Of a DNA stretch of 64,000 bases, positions 28,293 to 37,521 are shown in pieces. The stretch lies in NCBI RefSeq assembly GCF_019511445.1, contig NZ_JAEUAN010000009.1:124001-188000 (forward strand). The letters are read 5' to 3'. Origin of the DNA: Aliirhizobium wenxiniae (GTDB taxonomy: Bacteria; Pseudomonadota; Alphaproteobacteria; Rhizobiales; Rhizobiaceae). How positions within the stretch are numbered: position 1 is the first letter of the stretch; every line of letters begins with the position of its first letter. The notes beneath the pieces are model-generated. The model made no database searches, had not been told where the DNA came from, and saw only the letters and a program-made list of their open reading frames with translations. The position numbers were made by a program, and so were the translations under genes.

Positions 28293-30581
28293 ATGAATGC
28301 TTTCAAACCTCACAGTTCGCATTGGGGCGCCTTTTCCGGGCGGTATGAAGGCGGCAAGCTGGAAATTCTGCCACATCCCGGTGATCCCGATCCGTCTCCG
28401 CTGCTCGGCAATCTGCCCGCGGTGGCCGACAGTCCGGCACGTGTGAGACAGCCGGCGGTACGCCGCGGCTGGCTAGAGGGCAAGCCGGGCAATGCCGATA
28501 TGCGCGGCATGGACGAGTATGTGGAAATAGGCTGGCCCCAAGCGCTCGATCTCGTGGCGAAGGAACTCGGCCGGGTGTATGGCGAATACGGTGCGAAAGC
28601 CGTCTTCGGCGGCTCCTACGGCTGGTCGAGCGCCGGTCGCTTCCATCACGCGCAGAGCCAGATTCACCGCTTCCTCAATGTGCTGGGCGGCTATGTGCGA
28701 TCGGTCAATACCTACAGCTCCGGCGCGGCCTCCGTCATCATCCCGCACGTGCTCGGACCTTACGACACGTTCGACCGCAAGAGCGTGACCTGGGATGCGA
28801 TCGAGCGCAGCACCGGGCTGGTCATGGCCTTTGGTGGCATGGCGATCAAGAATGCCGACGTGCATGGCGGCGGCATCAGCAAACACGTCGTGCGGCAGAA
28901 GCTGTCAGGTGCTGCGGCACGCGGCGCGCGCTTCATCTCGGTCAGCCCGTTGAAGGACGATTTTCCGCACGGATTGGAGGTCGAATGGCTACCGATGACG
29001 CCGGGGACCGATGTGGCACTGATGCTGGGCCTTGCCCATGTTCTGGTCACGGAGGGGCTTCACGATCGCGGCTTTCTCGATCGCTACACGGTCGGCTACG
29101 ACCATTTCGAAAACTATCTTCTCGGCCGCAGCGATGGCCAGCCGAAAGACGCGGAGTGGGCCGCGAAAATATGCTCGATCGAGGCCGGCACGATCCGCGA
29201 AATCGCCCGCGCCATGGCGCGCTCGAGAACGCTGATCACCGTCAGCCACTCGCTGCAGCGTGCCGATTATGGCGAGCAGCCCGTCTGGATGGGCATCGTG
29301 CTTGCCTCGATGCTCGGGCAGATGGGGCTGGATGGCGGCGGTTATTCCTATTCGCTCGGTGCGCTCGGCAATATCGGCAAAAGCCAGCTGGCGGCGCCAC
29401 TGCCGACGCTCAGCCAATTCAGGAATGCCGTAGCGGATTTCATTCCGGTCGCCCGCATTGCCGACATGCTGCTCAATCCGGGAGCCGGATTTCATTATAA
29501 CGGCCAGTTGCTCCACTATCCCGATATCCGGCTCGTCTACTGGGTCGGCGGCAATCCGTTCCATCATCATCAGGATCTGAACAGGCTGCGCACCGCCTTC
29601 CGCCGTCCCGAAACGATCATTGTCCACGAGACCGCATGGACTTCAACCGCCCGCCACGCCGACATCGTGTTGCCGGCGACGACCACGCTGGAGCGTGACG
29701 ACATCGGCGCCGCCGACCGCGACGATCTGATGATCGCGATGAAGAAGCTGATCGAGCCGGTTGGCGAAGCGCGTGACGACTATGACATCTTTTCCGAGAT
29801 CGCGCGTCGGCTTGGACAGTTCGAGAGTTTTACCGAAAACCGGACGAGCCGGGAATGGCTGTCTTATCTTTTCGAGACCACGCGGGCAGCGCTCGACGCC
29901 GGTGGATACGATGCACCTGATTTCGAAGCGTTCTGGCAGCGGGGAGAATTGCGTCTACCGCTCAAGCCCGATGAAGGCGGCCCGGCGCGCGCCTTTCGCG
30001 ACGATCCGTCAGCGTCTCCATTGCCGACGCCATCCGGCAGGATCGAGATTTTCTCAAAGACGATCGACGATTTCGGTTACGACGACTGCGCAGGTCATCC
30101 GCGGTGGTATCCGGCGCGCATAGAAGCCAACCATGTCTATCCGCTGCATCTCGTCTGCAACCAGCCGCATCAGCGGCTGCACAGCCAGCTCGATTATGGT
30201 GCGTTCAGCCGCTCGACGAAGATAAGCGGCCGCGAGCCTGTCCGCATCAATCCCGCCGACGCGCAGGCGCGCGGCATCGCGGATGGCGATATCGTGCGGC
30301 TGTTCAACGAGCGCGGCAGTTGCCTTGCCGCTGCCGTCCTCAGCGCGGATGTGCGCCAGGGCGTGATGCAGCTTGCAACCGGAGCATGGTTCGAACCGCA
30401 CGAGGCGTCCGCAGAAAACGCCATGTGCATTCATGGCAACCCGAACATACTGACGCGTGACATCGGCACCTCGAAACTGGCTCAGGGCTGCACCGGACAG
30501 ATTACGACGGTCGAAGCCGAACGATACGCAGGAGAGCTGCCGCCTGTGCGGATCCTCGACCGTATGACTTTCGCGCAATAG
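28293..30581 (+). CDS. bisC: Molybdopterin S-/N-oxide reductase, BisC-type
   Basis: 762 residues, close to E. coli BisC. The N-terminus lacks both a Tat signal and the Fe-S cysteine motif, so the enzyme is cytoplasmic and clusterless. FGGSYGWSSAGRFHHAQSQIHRF (about 107-129) contains the serine that ligates molybdenum in DMSO/TMAO/biotin-sulfoxide reductases. Later motifs (TVSHSLQRADYGEQPVWMGIVLASMLGQMGLDGGGYSYS, NPFHHHQDLNRL, the C-terminal molydop-binding region HPRWYP...) agree. It would reduce biotin sulfoxide, methionine sulfoxide or related S-oxides using bis-MGD cofactor. That fits sulfur scavenging and the nearby modABC. Start chosen at 28293, just after the FAD oxidase. Confidence 0.88.
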   Translation: MNAFKPHSSHWGAFSGRYEGGKLEILPHPGDPDPSPLLGNLPAVADSPARVRQPAVRRGWLEGKPGNADMRGMDEYVEIGWPQALDLVAKELGRVYGEYGAKAVFGGSYGWSSAGRFHHAQSQIHRFLNVLGGYVRSVNTYSSGAASVIIPHVLGPYDTFDRKSVTWDAIERSTGLVMAFGGMAIKNADVHGGGISKHVVRQKLSGAAARGARFISVSPLKDDFPHGLEVEWLPMTPGTDVALMLGLAHVLVTEGLHDRGFLDRYTVGYDHFENYLLGRSDGQPKDAEWAAKICSIEAGTIREIARAMARSRTLITVSHSLQRADYGEQPVWMGIVLASMLGQMGLDGGGYSYSLGALGNIGKSQLAAPLPTLSQFRNAVADFIPVARIADMLLNPGAGFHYNGQLLHYPDIRLVYWVGGNPFHHHQDLNRLRTAFRRPETIIVHETAWTSTARHADIVLPATTTLERDDIGAADRDDLMIAMKKLIEPVGEARDDYDIFSEIARRLGQFESFTENRTSREWLSYLFETTRAALDAGGYDAPDFEAFWQRGELRLPLKPDEGGPARAFRDDPSASPLPTPSGRIEIFSKTIDDFGYDDCAGHPRWYPARIEANHVYPLHLVCNQPHQRLHSQLDYGAFSRSTKISGREPVRINPADAQARGIADGDIVRLFNERGSCLAAAVLSADVRQGVMQLATGAWFEPHEASAENAMCIHGNPNILTRDIGTSKLAQGCTGQITTVEAERYAGELPPVRILDRMTFAQ

Positions 30582-30646
30582 GCGGGAACAGCGCGGGCAA
30601 GGTGGTGGAAAGCTAATCCTAACCTTCGTCAGAGAGTGCAGCAAAA

Positions 30647-30710
30647 TAATCCACAAATCCGATAGAAAAAGAATAACCAGTCTTTCTCTGAAGCGCCCAC
30701 CTGCTAGGCT
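30647..30710 (+). promoter_or_regulatory. Composite operator/promoter B before the dipeptide-type transporter operon
   Basis: TAGAAAA (30663-30669) adjoins AGAATAAC-CA-GTCTTTCT (30670-30687), a two-mismatch version of the operator A palindrome, and CTAGGCT follows 16 bp later (30704-30710). The left outer half-site is degenerate (AATCCA instead of TTTCTA) but the register is the same as in A and C. Confidence 0.6.
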
Positions 30711-30749
30711 GTCGATCGTGATATTTATCAAGAACGAGAGGCTCGCTTC

Positions 30750-30845
30750 ATGACCGGCATCAGTATCAGGATGTGCTCTGCAAAACGCGCTCCTTGTTTG
30801 ATGCAGCCTGCTTGTAGCTGCGCGATCTCGGCAATGTCCCGGTAG
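30750..30845 (+). CDS. Cys/Met-rich leader peptide candidate
   Basis: A 31-codon ORF lies about 40 bp after the CTAGGCT promoter element and has GAGAGG 9 bp before its ATG. The peptide begins MTGISIRMCSAKRAPC and contains four cysteines and four methionines, eight sulfur residues in 31. It ends 187 bp before the transporter gene. Short Cys-rich ORFs in leaders of sulfur genes can sense charged tRNA-Cys through ribosome stalling. Here that role is inferred only from composition and position. No homolog is known to me. Confidence 0.5.
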   Translation: MTGISIRMCSAKRAPCLMQPACSCAISAMSR

Positions 30846-31032
30846 CCCTTTGTCGGCCGGACAGCCTGACCAATAAGTTTCGAAAATCAATCAGTTGTTC
30901 CAGCCTCTCGGCAGAATGCCGGGCGGATACGGCTCGGTGCGCCCGGTTTGCAGCGCCTGCAGAGCGGGTCGGTGCGTGATGCCTGAAAGCGCTGGAGCAG
31001 CAGAAAATTTCCCCATTCTCCAGGAGATCCCA

Positions 31033-32685
31033 ATGACCGAACGTTCCTCCCTGCTTTCTCTTTCCCGGCGCCGCCTTCTCATTACGACATCGGTGGCCGC
31101 GGCCGCCGCTCTTGTTGCGACGACCGGCTTCAACCCGGCTCAGGCTGCCGATAGCCCGCGCGAAGGTGGCGACATCACCTTCCTGATCGATTCTCTCGGC
31201 GACACCTGGATCCCGAACAACAGCGCGATCTCCAGTTTCCAGGGGCATATCTGGGGCCATGTCACGGACAAGCTTCTTTATGTCGATGCCGACGGCAAAG
31301 TGACACCCTGGCTGGCGGAACGTTGGGAACAGAACGACAAGGCCACGGAATTCACGCTTCATCTGAAGAGCGGCGTGACCTTCTCCGATGGCGCTCCGCT
31401 CGATGCGACCGCAGTCGTCGCCAATCTCGACATCTGGTATGCCGGACGCAAGGCCGAGGGCATCAATCCGATCGGCCTATTCCCCAAGACCTACGATCGT
31501 GCCGAAGCGGTCGATGCATCAACGGTCAAGGTCTTCTTCAAGAAGCCGACGCTCGGTTTCATCCCGACACTTGGTTATCACGGCTCGATCCTCATTTCGC
31601 CGAAGAGTATCGCGCAACCGGCATCCGAACAGGCCGACCTCAGCAAGACCTCCGGCAGCGGACCTTACGTGGTCGAAAGCTGGAAGGAGGGCGATCACGT
31701 CACGCTGGTCAAGCGCAAGGACTATAACTGGGGACCGGCAGCCGTCGGCCATACCGGACCGGCCTTCCTAGATACGATCACCTACAAGCTCGTCTCCGAG
31801 CCGTCTCTGCGCGTGGCCTCCGTCCAGTCAGGGCAGGCCGATGTCGCCTACAACGCTTCTCCCCAGGAATTGAAGTCGCTGAAGGAGGAAGGCTTTGGCA
31901 TCTCGACACCGCGCTATCTCGGTTTCGTCAATGGCTGGGCCGTCAACACCACACTCGCCCCTTATGACGACGTGAAGGTGCGCCAGGCGCTGCAGGCAGG
32001 CATCGATCGGCAGGAGATCATCGATACGGTCTATACTCCCGACTGGAAGCTGCCGACATCCTTCATCCAGAGCAACGTGCCGGGTGCTACCGATCAGAGC
32101 GCGCTTCTGGCCTATGATCCGGCCAAGGCCGAAAAGCTTCTCGACGAGGCAGGCTGGTCGAAGGGCGCAAACGGCCTTCGCACCAAGGATGGCAAGCCTT
32201 TGGAGATAACGCTCCATTCCAATCCCTATCTGGCGACCTCGAAATCCGTGGATGAGTTGATCGCCCAGCAGCTCGGCAAGCTTGGCTGGAAGGTCAATAT
32301 CCGCGCCTACGACGTCGTGACCTACGGGGAGAAGGTGAAATATGCCGGGCCTGCCGTCCCGACCTACGAAGTCACCCGCAGCTTCATCGATGCCGGCACC
32401 GTCGCCAGCATTCTGACCAATGCCAACAATGGCGAGAACTGGTTCGGCCTGGGCGAGAGCGATGCGAAGCTCAATGACCTGCGCGACAAGATTGCGGGTG
32501 CTGCGTCTTTGGACGAGCGCAATCCGCTTCTCGATGAACTGCAGCATTACATACTCGAGCAGGGCTATTTCGTGCCGCGCACGCAGATCGTCCAGCGCAT
32601 CTATGTGCAGTCGCCGACGCTGAAGGGCGAGGTCTATAACGGCGTCGCCTATGCCAGCTATTACACGGCCTTCATCGCCGACTGA
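31033..32685 (+). CDS. Dipeptide-type ABC transporter periplasmic binding protein
   Basis: 550 residues of the SBP_bac_5 family. The Tat-like signal (LSRRRLLITTSVAAAAALVATTG) ends near QAADS. The body contains GDITFLIDSLGDTW, LAERWEQNDKATEFTLHLKSGVTFSDGAPLDATAVVANLD and NTTLAPYDDVKVRQALQAGIDRQEII, all hallmarks of DppA/NikA-like binders. CAGGAGATC lies before the ATG at 31033; longer in-frame starts would be unrelated leader. With the permeases and ATPase following, it imports an unknown ligand, presumably an organosulfur compound or peptide given its regulation with LLM monooxygenases. Confidence 0.92.
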   Translation: MTERSSLLSLSRRRLLITTSVAAAAALVATTGFNPAQAADSPREGGDITFLIDSLGDTWIPNNSAISSFQGHIWGHVTDKLLYVDADGKVTPWLAERWEQNDKATEFTLHLKSGVTFSDGAPLDATAVVANLDIWYAGRKAEGINPIGLFPKTYDRAEAVDASTVKVFFKKPTLGFIPTLGYHGSILISPKSIAQPASEQADLSKTSGSGPYVVESWKEGDHVTLVKRKDYNWGPAAVGHTGPAFLDTITYKLVSEPSLRVASVQSGQADVAYNASPQELKSLKEEGFGISTPRYLGFVNGWAVNTTLAPYDDVKVRQALQAGIDRQEIIDTVYTPDWKLPTSFIQSNVPGATDQSALLAYDPAKAEKLLDEAGWSKGANGLRTKDGKPLEITLHSNPYLATSKSVDELIAQQLGKLGWKVNIRAYDVVTYGEKVKYAGPAVPTYEVTRSFIDAGTVASILTNANNGENWFGLGESDAKLNDLRDKIAGAASLDERNPLLDELQHYILEQGYFVPRTQIVQRIYVQSPTLKGEVYNGVAYASYYTAFIAD

Positions 32686-32723
32686 CGCTAGTTGCAACCG
32701 ATCAATGTGAGAGGGGTACCGGC

Positions 32724-33734
32724 GTGAGCAATGCCTACCTGACCTATGCCGCAAAGCGGCTCGGGCAAGCGGTCGTGGTGATCTTGCTTGCGTATGTATT
32801 CACCTTCGTGGTCGTCAGCATCCTGCCTGGCGACCCGATCACCAGCGTGTTGCGCAATCCTCAAAATGGCTTTTCCGAGGAGGAGATCGCCGAGATCATT
32901 GCAGCCCAGGGGCTGGACAAGCCGATCGCCGTGCAGCTGTGGAATTCTCTCTCCGGATTCCTGACGGGTGATCTCGGCGTATCAATGCGTTCCGGCAGGC
33001 CTGTATCGACGTTGATCGCAGAAGTTCTCCCTTCGACATTGATCCTTGCCTCCACCGGCCTTGCCGTCGCCATCATATTGGCGATGGCGGTTGCCTACGG
33101 CACGCAGTTCGTGCCGAAACGCTATGGCCAGGGATTGCTGCGCGGTTTTCCCTCGCTCTTCCTCTCCGTACCGAATTTCGTCATCGGCCTCGTGCTGATC
33201 CACGTCTTCGGCTTCCAGATCGGCCTCTTCCGCGTCATCAACCCGGACAGTTTCTGGGCGACGCTGTTTGCGGCGATTGCACTCGGCATCCCCGTCTCGG
33301 CGCAGATTGCCGAAGTCCTGATCGCCAATCTCGATCGCGAGGCAGAGCAGGAATATGCGGCAGTCGCCCGCAGCCGCGGGATCGGCCGTGCGAGGCTGTT
33401 TGCCACGCATCTCTTGAAACCCGCATCGCTGCCGGTCGTCACGGTCGTGGCACTCACCATCGGCGAGCTTCTCGGCGGATCGCTGATCACCGAGACGGTA
33501 TTCGGCCGCACCGGTATCGGCAGCCTTGTGCAGCGCTCGGTCAGCACGCAGGACCTGCCAGTGCTGCAGGCCGTCGTGTCACTCGGCGCCGTCGTCTTCG
33601 TCATCGTCAACCTGATCGCTGACCTGCTCTATCCGCTGCTCGACCCGCGCGTGAAAATCCTCGGCGGTAAAAAGCGGACCCCGACCACGGCTGACGAAGT
33701 ATCGATCAACACGACCAAGGCGGTGGCATCATGA
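32724..33734 (+). CDS. Dipeptide-type ABC permease (DppB type)
   Basis: 336 residues from a GTG start. A DppB-type N-terminus (AKRLGQAVVVILLAYVFTFVVVSILPGDP) is followed by membrane helices and the signature AEQEYAAVARSRGIGRARLFATHLLKPASLPVVTVVAL (about 208-245). It overlaps the DppC-type gene by 4 bp and acts with it as the membrane channel of the transporter. Confidence 0.93.
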   Translation: MSNAYLTYAAKRLGQAVVVILLAYVFTFVVVSILPGDPITSVLRNPQNGFSEEEIAEIIAAQGLDKPIAVQLWNSLSGFLTGDLGVSMRSGRPVSTLIAEVLPSTLILASTGLAVAIILAMAVAYGTQFVPKRYGQGLLRGFPSLFLSVPNFVIGLVLIHVFGFQIGLFRVINPDSFWATLFAAIALGIPVSAQIAEVLIANLDREAEQEYAAVARSRGIGRARLFATHLLKPASLPVVTVVALTIGELLGGSLITETVFGRTGIGSLVQRSVSTQDLPVLQAVVSLGAVVFVIVNLIADLLYPLLDPRVKILGGKKRTPTTADEVSINTTKAVAS

Positions 33735-34579
33735 GTTTTGTTACGACCTCCGTGATTTCCGGTTCCAGATCGAGAGCCTGGCTGTCGGCCTTCCGCGTAC
33801 CGCCCACCGTTGCAATCTCGTTTCTGGTCGTCGCCATCGTCATTGCATGGTCCCTGGCTCCTGGCCTTTTCACGCAATACAGCCCGGTCGTCGGGATACC
33901 GGCAGACAAGTTGCTTGGGCCGAACCTCAACCACTGGTTCGGAACCGACCATCTCGGGCGCGATGTCTATGCGCGTGTGGTCTATGGCACCGCATCGTCG
34001 GTTTCCAGCGCGCTGGTGGCGGTGGTGATCGGCGTGGTTGCCGGAGGATTGGTCGGCCTTCTGGCCGGGTTCTTCGGCGGCTGGCTCGATATCGTTCTCG
34101 CCCGGCTGGTAGACGTGCTTTTGGCGATCCCCAAATTCCTGCTGGCCGTGATCGTCGTGACCGCCATTGGCTTCGAAACGATCAATGCCGCAATCGCCAC
34201 CGGCGTGTCGGCGGTGGCGATCTTCGCTCGTGTCACCCGCGCGGAAGTGATCAAGACACGGCAGGCGACATTCGTTGAGGCTGCATTCCTCTCCGGCGGT
34301 TCGCGCAGCTTCATTCTATGGCGACACATCCTGCCGAATGCCTCGCGCTCGGTTCTGCCGCTGGCGGTGCTGCAATTCGGCGAGTCCATTCTGGTGATCG
34401 CCAGCCTCGCCTTCCTCGGTTACGGCGATCCTCCGCCGGCCTCGGATTGGGGCCTGCTGATCTCGATCGGCAAGGATTACCTCAAATGGCCGTGGCTCGT
34501 TTACGCGCCGGCCTTCATCACCATCCTCACCGTCCTCTCCGTGAACAGGATCAGCCGATGGCTTCGCAAAACAGACTGA
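33731..34579 (+). CDS. Dipeptide-type ABC permease (DppC type)
   Basis: 282 residues with the DppC hallmark LNHWFGTDHLGRDVYARVVYGTASSV (about 58-83), then membrane helices and the EAA-like loop VEAAFLSGGSRSFILWRHILPNASRSVLPLAVLQFGESILVIASLAFLG. It ends 22 bp inside the ATPase gene, suggesting coupled translation. Confidence 0.94.
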   Translation: MSFVTTSVISGSRSRAWLSAFRVPPTVAISFLVVAIVIAWSLAPGLFTQYSPVVGIPADKLLGPNLNHWFGTDHLGRDVYARVVYGTASSVSSALVAVVIGVVAGGLVGLLAGFFGGWLDIVLARLVDVLLAIPKFLLAVIVVTAIGFETINAAIATGVSAVAIFARVTRAEVIKTRQATFVEAAFLSGGSRSFILWRHILPNASRSVLPLAVLQFGESILVIASLAFLGYGDPPPASDWGLLISIGKDYLKWPWLVYAPAFITILTVLSVNRISRWLRKTD

Positions 34580-36282
34580 CCAACACACTCATTCACGCCA
34601 TCACGGTACCGCCCTCGCCGCAGCCGGTGAAACCGTTGCTGCAGGTCGATGGTCTGTCGGTTTCCTATGGCAGACAGGAGGTCGTTCGCGGCGTCGGGTT
34701 CGAACTGGGGCGGGGGAAGAGCCTTGCACTGATCGGCGAATCCGGTTCCGGAAAATCGACCATCGCGCGTGCCGTGCTTCGGCTTCTTCCCAGCGGCGCC
34801 AGCGCCTCCGGTCAGCTGACATTCGAAGGACAGGATCTTCTGGCCCTGCCGGAACGTCGTTTCCGCCCCTTGCGGGGACGTGCCATCGGTTTTGTGCCGC
34901 AGGATCCGGGCAATGCGCTCAATCCGGTCCGTACGATCGGCGCGCAGGCGATGGAGGCCGCAGCATTGACGGAAGAGCCGAGTGCCGCCATCCGCAAGGC
35001 ACTCATTCTCGAAACCTTCTCGCAGGTTGGGCTCGAAAATCCGCAGCGGGTCTACGATTCCTATCCGCATCAACTGTCCGGCGGCATGTTGCAGCGCGTG
35101 CTGATCGGCCTCGCCGTCCTGCCGCGCCCCGCCCTGCTCGTCGCCGACGAGCCGACATCGGCGCTCGACGTGACGATCCAGAAGCGAATTCTTGACCTGC
35201 TTTCCCGCTTGCAGAGCGATCTCGATATCAGTCTCCTGCTGATCACCCACGATCTGGCAATCGCGGCCGAACGGACGGACAGTCTCGTCGTTCTGAAGAA
35301 CGGTGTCGTCCAGGAGACCGGCAGGACCTCCGCGGTCTTCTCGTCGCCCAATTCCGCCTATGCCAGAAAGCTGCATGCCGATGTCCCGGCACTCAACCCC
35401 GATCGTTATGCGCGGCTGCGCGATCCGGCTCTGCGGCTACGCAATGCAGGCGAAGCGCCGAAGATCGACGTCAGTTCCGTCACAAAGACGTTTACGGTCG
35501 ACGGCAAGGTGTTGACCGCCGTCAACGACGTGTCCTTCGCCGTTCCGGCAGGCACCACCCATGCACTGGTCGGCGAATCCGGTTCGGGCAAGACGACGAC
35601 GATCCGTCTTCTGCTCGGGCTGGAGGAACCGGATCACGGCGAAATCTCGGTGGCCGGAGAGCGCCTGTCCGGTCGTTCGCCCCAATCGCTGCGCTCCGCC
35701 TGGCGGCATCTGCAGCTGGTCTACCAGAACCCGTTCACCTCTCTGGACCCGACCTGGAGCGTCGAAAATCTGGTGCGCGAACCTCTCGACCGGTTCAAGA
35801 TCGGCAGCCCGAAGGAGAGAGCGCAGCAGGTGCGCGAAGCGCTCGCCAATGTCGGGCTCGGAGAACACCTTCTTGCCCGCAAGCCTTCGGCGCTGTCGGG
35901 CGGCCAGCGCCAGCGTGTGGCGATCGCTCGCTCATTGGTGTTGAAACCGGATGTGATCGTGCTCGACGAACCGACCTCGGCGCTCGATGTCAGCGTTCAG
36001 GCCGATATCGTCGAAGTCCTGTTGTCGCTGCAGGCGAAGCTCGGCCTCACCTATATCTTCGTGTCGCATGATCTGGCGCTCGTTCGCCAGCTTGCTCACA
36101 CGGTCTCGGTCATGCAGCGGGGCAGTATCGTCGAACATGGTGCAGTCGCCGACATTTTCAGCAATCCGCAGCACCCCTATACGGCCACCCTGCTGCAATC
36201 GATCCCTTCGGGAGTGACAGCCTCCGTCCCTGCCGTTCCGCAGAAATCCCGGCACATCTTGAGAGAGGAACGGATCGCATGA
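34558..36282 (+). CDS. Fused double ABC ATPase (DppD-DppF type)
   Basis: About 574 residues with two full ATPase domains. Domain 1 has Walker A GESGSGKST, signature LSGGMLQRVLIGLAV and Walker [15 protein letters not shown]. Domain 2 has GESGSGKTTTIR, LSGGQRQRVAIARSL and [14 protein letters not shown]. The fusion replaces the usual separate DppD and DppF. The ATG at 34558 begins MASQNRL in the DppC tail; longer in-frame starts lie inside dppC. The stop overlaps the next start (ATGA). Confidence 0.93.
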   Translation: MASQNRLTNTLIHAITVPPSPQPVKPLLQVDGLSVSYGRQEVVRGVGFELGRGKSLALIGESGSGKSTIARAVLRLLPSGASASGQLTFEGQDLLALPERRFRPLRGRAIGFVPQDPGNALNPVRTIGAQAMEAAALTEEPSAAIRKALILETFSQVGLENPQRVYDSYPHQLSGGMLQRVLIGLAVLPRPALLVADEPTSALDVTIQKRILDLLSRLQSDLDISLLLITHDLAIAAERTDSLVVLKNGVVQETGRTSAVFSSPNSAYARKLHADVPALNPDRYARLRDPALRLRNAGEAPKIDVSSVTKTFTVDGKVLTAVNDVSFAVPAGTTHALVGESGSGKTTTIRLLLGLEEPDHGEISVAGERLSGRSPQSLRSAWRHLQLVYQNPFTSLDPTWSVENLVREPLDRFKIGSPKERAQQVREALANVGLGEHLLARKPSALSGGQRQRVAIARSLVLKPDVIVLDEPTSALDVSVQADIVEVLLSLQAKLGLTYIFVSHDLALVRQLAHTVSVMQRGSIVEHGAVADIFSNPQHPYTATLLQSIPSGVTASVPAVPQKSRHILREERIA

Positions 36283-37364
36283 CCATCGCTGTTCCGCTCG
36301 ACACCCCGCACGCAGCATTTCGTCCCAAACAACGTCTCGGCTTCAACACGCGGGTCTCGTTCAACGACGATGCGGGACCGACACAGGGCCTGAGGGATGG
36401 TATCGAACTGTTCAGGCAGGCCGAACAGCTCGGCTACCAGTCCGGCTGGGCCTATCAACGGCATTTCGATCACTATCTGTCATCGCCGCTACCCTTCTTT
36501 GCCGCTGCCGGCCAGCATACCAGCCGCATCACGCTCGGGTCCGCCGTCATCCCCATGCGCTATCAGGATCCGATCCTGCTTGCCGAAGCGGCTGGGACGA
36601 CGGACCTGCTGATTGGCGGCCGGCTGGAACTTGCCATCTCGACAGGCGCCAATGGCGCATTCGATGCAGTGTTCGGCACCGTCGACAGCGACGCGCGGAC
36701 TGAAGCAAAGCGCCGTCAGGCCCGGTTCCTCTCCGCAATATCAGGCGACGTTCTGCATACGGTAAAGGAACCGGGTCAGGGCGCGCCACTGGGGGCGGAT
36801 CTACGTGTCACGCCATACAGCCCCACTCTTCGCTCCCGCATACGCCAGGGCTCAGCCAGCATCGGCTCCGCGATACAGGCTGCCGAACTCGGGATCGGGC
36901 TGATCTCCGGCACCGTCCAGCACGATCAGGCTGAGGGTGAGACGTTCGGGCAGTATCAGGCCCGCATCATCGAGACCTTCCGATCAAACTGGCGCCGGAT
37001 ATGGGCAACGGAGCCCCCGCCGGTCGCGGTCGCTGCCTCCATCCTTGTCGGCACGACGCCGGAACTGCGGGAAAAATACGCAGCCTATGATCTGGAGCGC
37101 CGTACCAAAGGCATTGCAGCCTCCCGCCCCAAGGGTGCGCTCGAACCACCCGGCACACCGGCAGGCGCACAGATTTCGCCGGTATTTCAGGGCACGCCCG
37201 ATCAGGTCATAGAAGCAGTCTTCAACGATCCGGGTCTCGCCGCTGCGGATGAGATCGTGCTGTTCCTGCCTCCCGGCTTCGGGCTTGCCGAGAATCTGAG
37301 GCTGCTCGCCGATCTTGCCCAGACCGTTGCGCCCGCCTTCGGATGGTCGCCAACGCCCGTTTGA
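36279..37364 (+). CDS. LLM-class flavin-dependent oxidoreductase
   Basis: 361 residues of the luciferase-like family: RLGFNTRVSFNDDAG, IELFRQAEQLGYQSGWAYQRHFDHYLSSPLPFFAAAGQHTSRITLGSAVIPMRYQDPILLAEAAGTTDLLIGGRLELAISTGA. The last segment is the canonical GR-L-lxLG-type core. It is translated from the end of the ATPase gene, so it most likely oxidises the transported compound with FMNH2 and O2. It is a different subtype from the two other LLM enzymes in this region. Confidence 0.88.
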   Translation: MTIAVPLDTPHAAFRPKQRLGFNTRVSFNDDAGPTQGLRDGIELFRQAEQLGYQSGWAYQRHFDHYLSSPLPFFAAAGQHTSRITLGSAVIPMRYQDPILLAEAAGTTDLLIGGRLELAISTGANGAFDAVFGTVDSDARTEAKRRQARFLSAISGDVLHTVKEPGQGAPLGADLRVTPYSPTLRSRIRQGSASIGSAIQAAELGIGLISGTVQHDQAEGETFGQYQARIIETFRSNWRRIWATEPPPVAVAASILVGTTPELREKYAAYDLERRTKGIAASRPKGALEPPGTPAGAQISPVFQGTPDQVIEAVFNDPGLAAADEIVLFLPPGFGLAENLRLLADLAQTVAPAFGWSPTPV

Positions 37365-37423
37365 TCATCATATGCAGCCGTCTGCGGTCGGAGCATCTAC
37401 ATCCCGCGCTTCAGCGGAGAATA

Positions 37424-37488
37424 TTTTCTACACAATCGATAGAAAAAGAAAGACCTGTCTTCCTCACGCGCTCACCTCGACCTAACCT
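37424..37488 (+). promoter_or_regulatory. Composite operator/promoter C before the SsuD-like operon
   Basis: Outer dyad TTTTCTA-N9-TAGAAAA is perfect (37424-37446), directly followed by AGAAAGAC-CT-GTCTTCCT (37447-37464), and CTAACCT follows 17 bp later (37482-37488). Both dyads are in exactly the register seen in operator A at 19.04 kb, where the preceding ATATTTTCTA is also identical. Confidence 0.65.
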
Positions 37489-37521
37489 CATCCCCATACT
37501 CGGAAACCTCAAGGAGCTACC

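Larger units (their letters stand above)
30582..31032 (+). other. Leader region of the dipeptide-type transporter operon
   Basis: This 451-bp gap contains operator/promoter B (30647-30710), a Cys/Met-rich mini-ORF (30750-30845) and, after it, short GC hairpins such as CGGCA-GAA-TGCCG. It ends with CAGGAG before the transporter ATG at 31033. The layout promoter - mini-ORF - structured RNA - transporter is that of an attenuation leader. Confidence 0.55.
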
